NCBI GenBank assembly: GCA_937998875.1
Contig: CALLBO010000026.1
Span: 1-64,000 of the forward strand
DNA: 64,000 nt
Direction: 5' to 3'
DNA from: an uncultured Granulosicoccaceae bacterium
Lineage (GTDB): Bacteria; Pseudomonadota; Gammaproteobacteria; Granulosicoccales; Granulosicoccaceae
The notes under the pieces were generated by a model. It was not told where the DNA came from. It made no database searches and was given only the letters and a program-made list of their open reading frames with translations. Below are positions 45,096 through 53,203 of this stretch, in pieces. The translations under genes and the position numbers were made by a program. Positions within the stretch are counted from its first letter, which is position 1, and each line of letters opens with the position of its first letter.

Positions 45096-46448
45096 TTATG
45101 CCTGTTTTGTCGCGACCCATTCTTTAACACGTTTTTCAATCTCCACCGGCCGTGCCTCCCATGAAAACAGTAGCGTGTCTTTGACAATCTCACCGACAAT
45201 TTTACCCGCCTCTTTTTGAAGCGCAATGTCATCTTCAACTTCGGCCACCTGAACGATAACATCACCTGCCAGTGTGGGTACTACACCATCAGCATTCAAC
45301 CTGGGGGCGGCGGGCATTTTACCATTGGCGGTATCGCGAACGGCATTTCGTAGCAGTTTGCGATACCCCATCACGCCAACATCCGTTCGGCCAAGCATCT
45401 CGTCAGCGTGAACGGTGATTTTCCCCTGTGAAATTTGCGCCTCGTAGTCTCCGGGCATACGTTGACCTTCTTCATAGGTTCTCTCTGTACCTGTCTGGCC
45501 GACAAAATCCACTCTGCCAAGGCCCACTTTTGAGCGATCACCGCGACCGTCGAGATCGAGCGTCTCGTTAAAGTGACGCCAGGCGATAATACGGCAATGG
45601 GTATCATTAACCGGCACCGTCCACTTGGTGATTCCAACGCGTGGAAAGAACTTTTCAGTTTCTGCGTTCTGGTAAATATCAGGTGGCTGCGCTATGGCGG
45701 GTAAAAATATTTCAGCAGTTCGCACCCAGAGAAATTCTTTCCAACGGCGGGTATTCGTCAGAAAAATCCCAACGTTGTCATCCATGCTGTGCCATTCGAC
45801 TACCGGCATTGCACCCCACGCAGGATTGAAGTGCGCACGCGTCACACGGGTATGCAGGAACACACTATGAAAAGGGTCCATCGGATTTTCAGCCACCTGT
45901 AGCCAGTTGCATGGATAATCGATTGAATAGGGAACCAATTCGTTATCTGACTGGTGCAATGTGTCAAAGGCCGGAAATTCAGCCATCTCGTCAGGCGGGC
46001 CCATCCACGCAAATACCAACCCTTTGAATTCTTTCACCGGATACGCACCGTGACAGAGCTTTTTAGGTATTGGGCTATTTTCAGGCTCACCGGGTACTTC
46101 GAGGATAGTCCCGTCTACATCGAACAACCACCCGTGATAGCAGCAACGGATGCCGTTTTCGGAAATAATGCCGTATTCAAGGGAGGCGCGACGGTGACTA
46201 CAGTGCTTATGCAACAAGCCCAGCTGGCCACTGAGATCACGAAACAGTACCAGCTCTTCACCGAGAATTTCCAATGCCAGTGGAAGCTCACCAACTTGTT
46301 CGACCATGGCTACTGGTTGCCAGAAGCGACGAAAATACTCACCAGCAGGCGTACTGGGTCCGGTATGGGTTAGCTCACCATCTTCAGAAGATTTGGCCGA
46401 CCGATAGTAACCGTTGAACGGTTTCCGTTTGAGTTTGATATCTGCCAT
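45096..46448 (-). CDS. Rieske non-haem iron oxygenase, alpha subunit
   Basis: A 450-residue oxygenase. The N-terminal Rieske domain has Cys83/His85 (KHCSHRRASLEYG) and Cys102/His105 (RCCYHGW). The mononuclear iron region follows at ENPMDPFHSVFLHTRV with two histidines. Sequence style is that of phthalate/phenoxybenzoate-dioxygenase-type alpha subunits, which act with a reductase and no beta subunit; none is seen here. It is first gene of the operon with the desaturase and Rieske ferredoxin. Substrate unknown: aromatic hydroxylation, O-demethylation and other oxidations are all known for the family. Confidence 0.9.
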   Translation of the reverse strand: MADIKLKRKPFNGYYRSAKSSEDGELTHTGPSTPAGEYFRRFWQPVAMVEQVGELPLALEILGEELVLFRDLSGQLGLLHKHCSHRRASLEYGIISENGIRCCYHGWLFDVDGTILEVPGEPENSPIPKKLCHGAYPVKEFKGLVFAWMGPPDEMAEFPAFDTLHQSDNELVPYSIDYPCNWLQVAENPMDPFHSVFLHTRVTRAHFNPAWGAMPVVEWHSMDDNVGIFLTNTRRWKEFLWVRTAEIFLPAIAQPPDIYQNAETEKFFPRVGITKWTVPVNDTHCRIIAWRHFNETLDLDGRGDRSKVGLGRVDFVGQTGTERTYEEGQRMPGDYEAQISQGKITVHADEMLGRTDVGVMGYRKLLRNAVRDTANGKMPAAPRLNADGVVPTLAGDVIVQVAEVEDDIALQKEAGKIVGEIVKDTLLFSWEARPVEIEKRVKEWVATKQA

Positions 46449-46621
46449 TTGTCTTCACCAAAAATAACTAGTTCTCAGCGCCTCGTTTGCTTCTATCAAG
46501 GGTACAAAATCTCTGTAGCGCGAGTGTACCTGTTATTGAGAATCGTTGGGCTATTCGTATGAAACCAGCTTAAAACCTTTGCCATTAGTAGTACCTTTTC
46601 TTCAATGCCTGTCTCGATTTG

Positions 46622-46996
46622 TTATGCAGAAATCAACGAACTAATATCTACCAGGGTGCCATCCGGATCACGTAAGAGCATTCTCCTTTGACCGTAAGGC
46701 ATATTCCTAGGTGTCTCTATAATTTGAATACCCAGATTGATGGCCTTCTCATGAATACTGTCGCAATCATCAACCACAAATGTAATCATAATTCCAGTTG
46801 GCGGATTGCGCGCACATTCCGGTACAAACTTATGGTCTCGGCTAAGTATGCCCAGCTCAAGGTTTTCATTCGATTTATGGGTAAGTACCACAAACCAGTC
46901 AGAATCAAATTGGCGATGCATTGCCAAAATCTGTTCATAAAATTCGGCTGTCTTTCTAACATTACCACTGAGTATATTGGTGAAACATCTTTGCAT
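46622..46996 (-). CDS. VOC (glyoxalase/bleomycin-resistance) family protein
   Basis: A 124-residue VOC domain with paired beta-alpha-beta-beta-beta modules: RCFTNILSGNVRKTAEFYEQIL at the start and GQRRMLLRDPDGTLVDISS near the end, with a possible metal-ligand glutamate in NLELGIL. Members are lyases, dioxygenases, epimerases or drug binders. It is the last gene of the TauE-VOC-VOC operon, 60 bases behind the second VOC gene, and may act with it. Function not assignable. Confidence 0.8.
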   Translation of the reverse strand: MQRCFTNILSGNVRKTAEFYEQILAMHRQFDSDWFVVLTHKSNENLELGILSRDHKFVPECARNPPTGIMITFVVDDCDSIHEKAINLGIQIIETPRNMPYGQRRMLLRDPDGTLVDISSLISA

Positions 46997-47055
46997 GGTG
47001 ATTTTCCGCCATTGTTGTGTTCTATGTCTTTTTCATTCCAAATAGACTGAAATAG

Positions 47056-47496
47056 CTAATTGTCCGAAAACCGCGACCATTCTTCCCTTAAAGAGCACCG
47101 GTTACCATCGGGATCAACAAAATCCCCAACCGTGCCCCACGGTTCTATTCTAATAATTACACGCACTCCTTTTGACATTAGTATTCGTGCGTATTTGTCG
47201 ACAGATGTTACGTTGAAACGTAAAACAACCGGGTTTTCATTTAACATTTTTGGCGCAGAAGAAAAGTCTCCCCCTGTTTCAATCATAAGGTAACCGTCAT
47301 GACCAAAACGTAACACCGTTAACTTTGAATACTGATCATCAAGCATTTCAAGAATCGGTAGCTCCATTATATTTGAGTAGAACGCGACGCATTGATCGTA
47401 TAACTCTGTGCAGAGTACTAAGCCGGTTCTCGTATAGTTCAACGTTACACCCTCAGTTTCTTTTGTGGAAATAATTGGAAGCGTCGTGGCTTTCAT
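47056..47496 (-). CDS. VOC family protein
   Basis: A 146-residue VOC domain preceded by about 20 extra residues. Module 1 starts GLVLCTELYDQCVAFYSNIM; a potential metal-ligand glutamate lies in YLMIETGG; the module 2 end reads GDFVDPDGNRCSLREEW. Its ATG overlaps the TauE stop as TGATG, so the two are translationally coupled. Together with the other VOC protein it may form one catalytic pair for a compound whose product or anion is handled by TauE. Confidence 0.8.
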   Translation of the reverse strand: MKATTLPIISTKETEGVTLNYTRTGLVLCTELYDQCVAFYSNIMELPILEMLDDQYSKLTVLRFGHDGYLMIETGGDFSSAPKMLNENPVVLRFNVTSVDKYARILMSKGVRVIIRIEPWGTVGDFVDPDGNRCSLREEWSRFSDN

Positions 47497-48260
47497 CAGG
47501 CAGGTGTAAGTACTTTCACAAAGTGCACTATGGAAAGCACTAATCCAAAGGCCACAATGCCAGTTCGCAGATATTTCTCATTGATAAGTCGTGCATAGCG
47601 TCCACCAAGGTACCCACCCGCCGTGCTTCCTATCATCATCGTTAGCGCTTCAGGCCAGGCTATGACGCCACCAACGCCGAAGACCACGATGCTAAGCAAC
47701 GTAAAGCTGGTTGCAAGCAGATTTTTCAGACTGTTCGCAACATGAAATGATGTAAAGCCCATAATCTGCACGATTGCCAACAGGACGATTCCCAGGCCAG
47801 CCCCAAAATATCCGCCATAAATCGATAACAAAAAGAGAAGGGCATAAAGCATCCGTGTTGACGCTCGACCGGAAAGTTGAGTTTGCATTAAAGAACTAAT
47901 TCTCGAACCAAATGCAAACAACAATGTAGCGCAAAGAATCAGGAACGGTATTAGTACCTCAAACAATGATTCCCGGGAAACAAGAAGCAACAAAGAACCG
48001 GTGATTGCGCCGAGGCCTGAAACAAGCATAAGCGGTATTATCTTGCGTCCCACTGCTTTTAGCTCACGAGTGTATGCCGGTAGAGCCGCCGCATTAGACG
48101 GCAACATAGCCAGATAGTTGGTGGCGTTGGCAACTATTGGTGGAAGACCAACTGCAATAAGTGCCGGAAAGGTAAACAGGGTTGCACCTCCTGCGACTGC
48201 GTTCCATGCACCTCCGAAGAGTCCGACAGTTACCAGAAATACTGTTGCTTCAATTGTCAT
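47496..48260 (-). CDS. TauE/SafE-family anion exporter
   Basis: A 254-residue inner-membrane protein with about eight hydrophobic segments and the TauE/SafE duplicated layout. It has the GGAWNAVAGGATLFTFPALIAVGLPPIVANATNYLAMLPSN N-terminal block and the matching second-half GGYFGAGLGIVLL segment. Family members move sulfite, sulfoacetate, sulfolactate and other organic anions. It leads the operon with two VOC genes and is divergent from a LysR regulator. The substrate is unknown, though a sulfonate or carboxylate is plausible. Confidence 0.88.
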   Translation of the reverse strand: MTIEATVFLVTVGLFGGAWNAVAGGATLFTFPALIAVGLPPIVANATNYLAMLPSNAAALPAYTRELKAVGRKIIPLMLVSGLGAITGSLLLLVSRESLFEVLIPFLILCATLLFAFGSRISSLMQTQLSGRASTRMLYALLFLLSIYGGYFGAGLGIVLLAIVQIMGFTSFHVANSLKNLLATSFTLLSIVVFGVGGVIAWPEALTMMIGSTAGGYLGGRYARLINEKYLRTGIVAFGLVLSIVHFVKVLTPA

Positions 48261-48336
48261 TAACCAGTCTCGAAGGATTTCGTCAGACTGTAGATAGGTT
48301 TTTGGTAATTATGAAATTCAAAGATATAATGGCGCC

Positions 48337-49206
48337 ATGAACAAAAGTGAACGCATGGTTTGTAACAGCCACCTTCTACGTACCTTTGTAGCGGTGGCGG
48401 AGAGTCAAAGCATCACTCGGGCGGCGGAAATGTTGGGGCGGACTCAATCCGCAATCAGTGTTCAGGCAAAAACGCTTGAAGAGACACTGGAGGTTGCTCT
48501 GTTTGTCAGGCAATCGACAGGCATGTTACTCACCGCAGAGGGGGAAAAACTATTGCCGGTTGCCAGACAAATTGTATCCGAATTGACCCAGGTAGGGATA
48601 ATGTTTGACGATCCGCTTCGAGGATGTATTCGCGTAGGTATCCCTGATGACTATATGGATTCTGTATTGCAGAACGTATTGCTTCAATTCGCAAATCACC
48701 ACCCGAATGTTGAAGTGACAGCCCACTTCGGATGTACATCTAAGTTTCCAGAGGCTATTAGGAATAACACGCTGGATGTCGCAGTTGTTGCTGAACGAAA
48801 TGTGAAAGCTACCAACCGTCTTGCATCAGAGCCCAACGTTTGGTTGAGTAGCCCTAAAATGAAAATAGGCCCTGAAGATACCGTGCCACTCGCGATTCTC
48901 GATCGGGATTGTGATTGGCGAAATTTTGGTTCTGATGCACTGAGTGCTAGCGGCCGAAGTTGGCGAATCGCTTACGCAAGTGAAAATTTCTCGGGTGTAA
49001 AATCGGCTATACGTTCCGGCTTGGCGGTTAGCATTTTGCCCCGGCTTTTAAAAGACACAACAATGATTGAGTTGGGAGAGGAGGTTGGGTTTCCTGCGCT
49101 TCCATCGACAAGGCGTGGAATTCTCGCATCAGAAAATGCACCAGACGACATAGTGAAAGCAATGGTTGAGTCAATAAAAACTGCTACTCAAACCAAAAAA
49201 AGGTAG
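48337..49206 (+). CDS. LysR-family transcriptional regulator
   Basis: A 289-residue LysR regulator. The winged HTH is FVAVAESQSITRAAEMLGRTQSAISVQAKTLEE (near 15-47), followed by the co-inducer domain from GCIRVGIPDDYMDSVL. It is transcribed away from the TauE-VOC-VOC operon with 76 bases between starts, the standard layout for a LysR protein controlling a divergent operon. An ATTAT...ATAAT inverted pair around 48308-48330 could be a binding site but is AT-rich and weak. Confidence 0.9.
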   Translation: MNKSERMVCNSHLLRTFVAVAESQSITRAAEMLGRTQSAISVQAKTLEETLEVALFVRQSTGMLLTAEGEKLLPVARQIVSELTQVGIMFDDPLRGCIRVGIPDDYMDSVLQNVLLQFANHHPNVEVTAHFGCTSKFPEAIRNNTLDVAVVAERNVKATNRLASEPNVWLSSPKMKIGPEDTVPLAILDRDCDWRNFGSDALSASGRSWRIAYASENFSGVKSAIRSGLAVSILPRLLKDTTMIELGEEVGFPALPSTRRGILASENAPDDIVKAMVESIKTATQTKKR

Positions 49207-49335
49207 CCAGTTGTTTACTAGCACAATAGTCTTAGCGACAAGCTCCCACGCACACTGGGGGCTTGTAAATTGACTCAAGCTCTTTGTTCTATTCGGTGGT
49301 GGTGCATTCCTTGACATTCAAAGTAATAGAGTAGC

Positions 49336-49941
49336 GTGCGTATTCTGGCATTCAGCGATTTGCACTGCGATCGTGAAGCGGCGAAAGCTATAGTTGATAA
49401 AAGCTCCAGCGCAGATATTGTCCTTGGAGCAGGGGACTTTGGAATTCGCGGGGAACGCAGCACCGAGCTATTCGATATTTTGCAGGAAATTAAAGTACCG
49501 TTGCTTATCGTATCTGGAAATCATGATCGACGCTCTGAGTTAGCATCTTATTGCGCAACACAAGAACATATCTATTTCCTTGATGGCAGCTCGCAGGAGA
49601 TTAATGGAGTTACCATATTCGGGCTCGGTGGAGAAATACCCTCTCGCAGTGACGCTGATTGGAATGAGACCTTAGAAGAAGCTGAGGCGGCCAGTCAGCT
49701 GTTACGTGCAAAAACACATCACGTGCTTCTTACCCACACACCTCCTTACGGTTTTTGTGATCTTCAGAAGGATGGAGCCCACGAGGGCAGTGAAGCGATC
49801 ACCGATGCCATCAGACGCAATACTCCATCATTATGCTTGTGCGGTCACATACACCATTCATGGGGAAGGATACAGCAGCTGGAGAAAACGACTGTTCATA
49901 ATCTCGGGCCAATGCCATGCTGGCACACGGTGCAAATATAG
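49336..49941 (+). CDS. Calcineurin-like metallophosphoesterase
   Basis: A 201-residue phosphoesterase domain starting at a GTG. All five motif blocks are visible: AFSDLHCD (5-12), GAGDFG, SGNHDRR, LLTHTPPYG and CGHIHHSWG. Small YfcE/MPPE proteins like this hydrolyse phosphodiesters or phosphomonoesters with Mn or Fe; the substrate is not predictable. A standalone gene; no partner is adjacent. Confidence 0.88.
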   Translation: MRILAFSDLHCDREAAKAIVDKSSSADIVLGAGDFGIRGERSTELFDILQEIKVPLLIVSGNHDRRSELASYCATQEHIYFLDGSSQEINGVTIFGLGGEIPSRSDADWNETLEEAEAASQLLRAKTHHVLLTHTPPYGFCDLQKDGAHEGSEAITDAIRRNTPSLCLCGHIHHSWGRIQQLEKTTVHNLGPMPCWHTVQI

Positions 49942-50437
49942 AAGTGCAATGAGCTCAAATCATCTGTTAGATGAAAGCTTGTAAACTAAATTGTGGGAGG
50001 CCTGGATTTAGAAGAAAATTAGAAGCCTGCCAGATTAGATAGGTGGAGCCGGGCAACCTACATTTTTTGGATGTCGAAAACACTTGTTTTTCAAAACATC
50101 CAGCATCGTGAAATTTTGGTCAATATCCGTTGAGTCGGTTCCTGAAAACATAACAGTCTTTCACCCAACACGGGTCGCCCGGACGTATCAGTTTAAGTTC
50201 TTTTCGCCGCAAGTGCTCCTATGCTGTTAGCTTTCTCAAGGCTATCTGATAATTTTTTTCAAATTGTAAACTTGGCGTTCCATCTATTGCTTTTTCGGGT
50301 CATGACGTTATTATTGCATCTGTTATTTTTGCCGTGAGTTTTCTCTGTTCTGAATAAGCGCAGTCGAATCTGGCATAGAGATCATGGGTGCTGACATACA
50401 GGGCTCTGCTGCGCTGGCGCATTTACAGGTATTAATT
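49942..50437. other. Intergenic region before the repeat protein
   Basis: About 500 bases with no supported gene. GGTCAATATCCGTTGAGT at 50118-50135 resembles the GGTCAACACCGGTTGACA module (13 of 18 bases) but is too diverged and too far (300 bases) from the next start to call. AGGT lies about 11 bases before the ATG at 50438. Confidence 0.3.
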
Positions 50438-52141
50438 ATGAAGTCATGGATAAAACCAGTGCCGACCACGATTTGCAATAGATTCGCTGCGATGTTAATC
50501 GCGCTATTTTGCGGGGCTGGTCTACAGGCACAAACGCAATATGATTTCACCATAGAGCCCAGTATCAACGCCTACTGTGAGGACACTGTTCCGCTTGGTG
50601 ACGGATTTGGATGGAATGGCACATGTGGGTGCGATGTGGTGCCGGTATGGGAAGAGTTTGGGCGACGGGTAGCAGCATCAAACGGCATTCTGGCAATTGC
50701 CGCGAAAAACACACCGGAGAACTGTCCGGGAATCACGGCTACTGTTTCCATCTATGAGAAAAACTCATCTGGTCAATGGATAAAAGCTACAGAAGTTCCC
50801 GGGACCAGTGCTTCCATGGTCGACGATATGGTGCTAGTGAATTCCAATGCCTATCGCAAAATAAATAACGAATGGCAAGAACTGCGCTTAATCGATAACG
50901 ATGAGTATCAATTTAAAGCCATTGACGGATTGCCAGGTACCGTGGTCTCTACTAATTCTGCAACAAGAGCTTTGCGATTTTCAACCCGGGACATCAATGG
51001 TGTGGAAGTTACTCACAATGAAATACAGGCCTTACGAGGTGAGCGCTTTACCCACATCGTCATATCCGGTGATATCGCTGGTGCAAAGAATACTAATTGG
51101 ATAAACGAGGTAGGGCGGCCACCAATTGGTGTGGTGCTGTTTCACAGGGATAGCAACGGTATATGGCAACGTGGTGAAACCATCGGCGCTGATGTGGATG
51201 ATCCTGTCAACCATTTATTTACCGTGAATAACTCAGTAGTTTGGATTCCTCGCCTTGAAGATACTTTGAACACATGGACGTACACTGATGCAAATGGGTG
51301 GGAACAGACTTCCAGATACCAAGTGCAGGATTTGCCAAGATATAGAGACACCGAGGGCTTCTCGTCTGATAAGTTTTTGTTGTTTTTTTCAGCCGGTTGG
51401 GGTGAGCGAAGCAGGTTAAGAACCTACTCCCATGACTATGGCAGAAACTGGGTAGAACATGATCGATTCGAATTTGATCAATCAGGGTCGCAGTTGGAAG
51501 ACACAGGTCATGGCATACAGAGTAGAAATATCGCCTTTGACGGTGAACATATTTTATTTGGCTACAAAAGGGAAAACGTAGTCCAGGGGCTGACGGTTTC
51601 CGCTGACGGAAAAATAAGCCAACAGCTCGAAGGCTCATGCGACTACACCACCGCAGACCAATACGATGGTTACGGATGGAACCCGGTGACTCAAGAGTCT
51701 TGCCCGCCATTGGAAGGTACAGAGACGCAACGCCCTGTTATTGATCAACCCTTAGCCTGCATTGACTCTGACGGTGATGGTTTTGGCTGGAACGGTGTAG
51801 AAACTTGTGTTCCAGGCGGAGGTGAGCTGCTTCCGGTTGCAAACCCACCTTTAGCATGTATAGACCGTGATGGTGATGGGTATGGCTGGAACGGTGTAGA
51901 TACCTGTGTTCCAGACGAAGGTGAGGCGACATTGCCGGTAGAACAATCGTTCGCTTGCATAGACACCGACGGAGATGGTTTTGGATGGAACGGGATTGAT
52001 ACCTGTGTTCCAGACGGGGGCCAACCGCCACCGGTAGTAGATCAATCACTTGTATGTATAGATTCAGACGGAGACGGTTATGGCTGGACAGGTACACAGT
52101 CTTGTCGTGTTGATGCCCAGGGAAACATCATTATCCTTTAG
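50438..52141 (+). CDS. Secreted protein with C-terminal DGDGxGWNG repeats
   Basis: A 567-residue exported protein. The signal peptide runs to about residue 33 (FAAMLIALFCGAGLQAQ). The first 400 residues, with WxW-rich repeated strands, may form a beta-propeller-like domain (VWEEFGRRVAASNGILAIAAKN, ISGDIAGAKNTNW, FLLFFSAGWGERSRLRTYSHDYG). The tail has four copies of a unit CID-x-DGDGxGWNG-xx-TCVP, exactly 33 residues apart (Cys codons at 51758, 51857, 51956, 52055), plus two diverged copies, one near the N-terminus. The acidic DxDGDG loops suggest calcium binding. Function unknown. Start 50438 is preferred over 50384 for the signal peptide. Confidence 0.8.
   Translation: MKSWIKPVPTTICNRFAAMLIALFCGAGLQAQTQYDFTIEPSINAYCEDTVPLGDGFGWNGTCGCDVVPVWEEFGRRVAASNGILAIAAKNTPENCPGITATVSIYEKNSSGQWIKATEVPGTSASMVDDMVLVNSNAYRKINNEWQELRLIDNDEYQFKAIDGLPGTVVSTNSATRALRFSTRDINGVEVTHNEIQALRGERFTHIVISGDIAGAKNTNWINEVGRPPIGVVLFHRDSNGIWQRGETIGADVDDPVNHLFTVNNSVVWIPRLEDTLNTWTYTDANGWEQTSRYQVQDLPRYRDTEGFSSDKFLLFFSAGWGERSRLRTYSHDYGRNWVEHDRFEFDQSGSQLEDTGHGIQSRNIAFDGEHILFGYKRENVVQGLTVSADGKISQQLEGSCDYTTADQYDGYGWNPVTQESCPPLEGTETQRPVIDQPLACIDSDGDGFGWNGVETCVPGGGELLPVANPPLACIDRDGDGYGWNGVDTCVPDEGEATLPVEQSFACIDTDGDGFGWNGIDTCVPDGGQPPPVVDQSLVCIDSDGDGYGWTGTQSCRVDAQGNIIIL
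51750..52115 (+). repeat. Tandem 99-bp coding repeat, four units
   Basis: Four consecutive 99-base units encode the CIDxDGDGxGWNG repeats in the secreted protein. The nucleotide copies are alike but not identical, so the array is not a fresh expansion. Confidence 0.85.
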
Positions 52142-52230
52142 CTCGACTAACGTCAGAAAAGTTTGGCTATTCTGATATGCCCCATATTCTGTTTAAACTT
52201 CGGTACAACTGCGTGACTGGCGAACGCTGA

Positions 52231-53172
52231 TTAGCTCTTTTTGAGCGTAGTGCCAGCCAGATGTTTAAGTACTAATAAAACCCCGCACAGGGTGTAGTAG
52301 CCGGAACTGTGTCCATGCTGTATGAGTGTTCCGATTGCTTGCTCAAGTTGTGACTTTATTGGTTGTACTTTTTCTGTTTGATCTTTTAACGACCCCTCAG
52401 TATTGAGATCTGACCGGTTCATTCGGATAGTCAATAAGTTGAGCATGGCATGCAAGTGTTCAATGGCTTGCCCTTCACACGCGGCCAGCAGATGTGCGTA
52501 GCTAATTTGACTGGTGTTGATCTCGGCGTGTTGTTTAAGCCATGTAACTAAACAGTCTGCAAGTTTAGGCAGGTCAAAATGGAAAGCTGCGATTAGCACA
52601 CCGAGTAGAATATCGTCGCCTGCCGGTGTCAGGCCGTCACCACAACCCAGCAAGCCGGTAAGTTCTGAAGGAACCGTATATTGCTCAGTCTCTCCGGGTG
52701 AGAGCAGACTTTTCGCAATCAGTGTCTGATAATAATTCAGACGTTGCAATGTTAGAGAATTGGTAACTCCTGGCAGGGTGTTTCTGATATGGCCTTCTGC
52801 CAGTAACCTGCTTTCTATTAGTGTTATACAGTCGGTAAATGCGGGGCCAGGGTTGAGTGTGCGTGATAAGCTGACTTTCGCTGGCAGGCTCCACAGGCGG
52901 GCCTTAGTATTGTCGCAATTGTACAATTGCCCCAGAGTTAGTCTGTTGTTTGTATAACTCCAGGTATCGCCTACACGGAGCGCAGATAAATTGCTCAAGC
53001 GGGTGCGAATATTAACTGGCCCGTTAACGAGTGATTCTACTCCCAGACAACATAGCGAATCACCGCCATTCAGATAAACGCTATTGTCGAACACGGCAAT
53101 TATATTGCCATGTTTATAGTTCAAAACAATCTGTGCCAGTGATCCGTATTCCAGTACAGCAGACCTGATCAT
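52231..53172 (-). CDS. allH: DUF2877 protein, oxamate carbamoyltransferase subunit AllH
   Basis: A 313-residue DUF2877 protein like E. coli YlbF (AllH). The diagnostic segment GLLGCGDGLTPAGDDILLGVLIAAF is near 192-216. Together with FdrA (AllF) and YlbE (AllG) it forms the enzyme that phosphorolyses oxalurate to oxamate and carbamoyl phosphate. It is last gene of the ureide operon, 31 bases behind fdrA. Confidence 0.85.
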   Translation of the reverse strand: MIRSAVLEYGSLAQIVLNYKHGNIIAVFDNSVYLNGGDSLCCLGVESLVNGPVNIRTRLSNLSALRVGDTWSYTNNRLTLGQLYNCDNTKARLWSLPAKVSLSRTLNPGPAFTDCITLIESRLLAEGHIRNTLPGVTNSLTLQRLNYYQTLIAKSLLSPGETEQYTVPSELTGLLGCGDGLTPAGDDILLGVLIAAFHFDLPKLADCLVTWLKQHAEINTSQISYAHLLAACEGQAIEHLHAMLNLLTIRMNRSDLNTEGSLKDQTEKVQPIKSQLEQAIGTLIQHGHSSGYYTLCGVLLVLKHLAGTTLKKS

Positions 53173-53203
53173 GCTTATTCAATTAGCGCTATAGAGTGAT
53201 AGG

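Noticed and set aside
50118-50135. A possible fourth copy of the GTCAAC-N4-GTTGAC module upstream of the repeat protein.
   Set aside because: Only 13 of 18 bases match, TTGACA is lost, and it lies 300 bases from the start codon.
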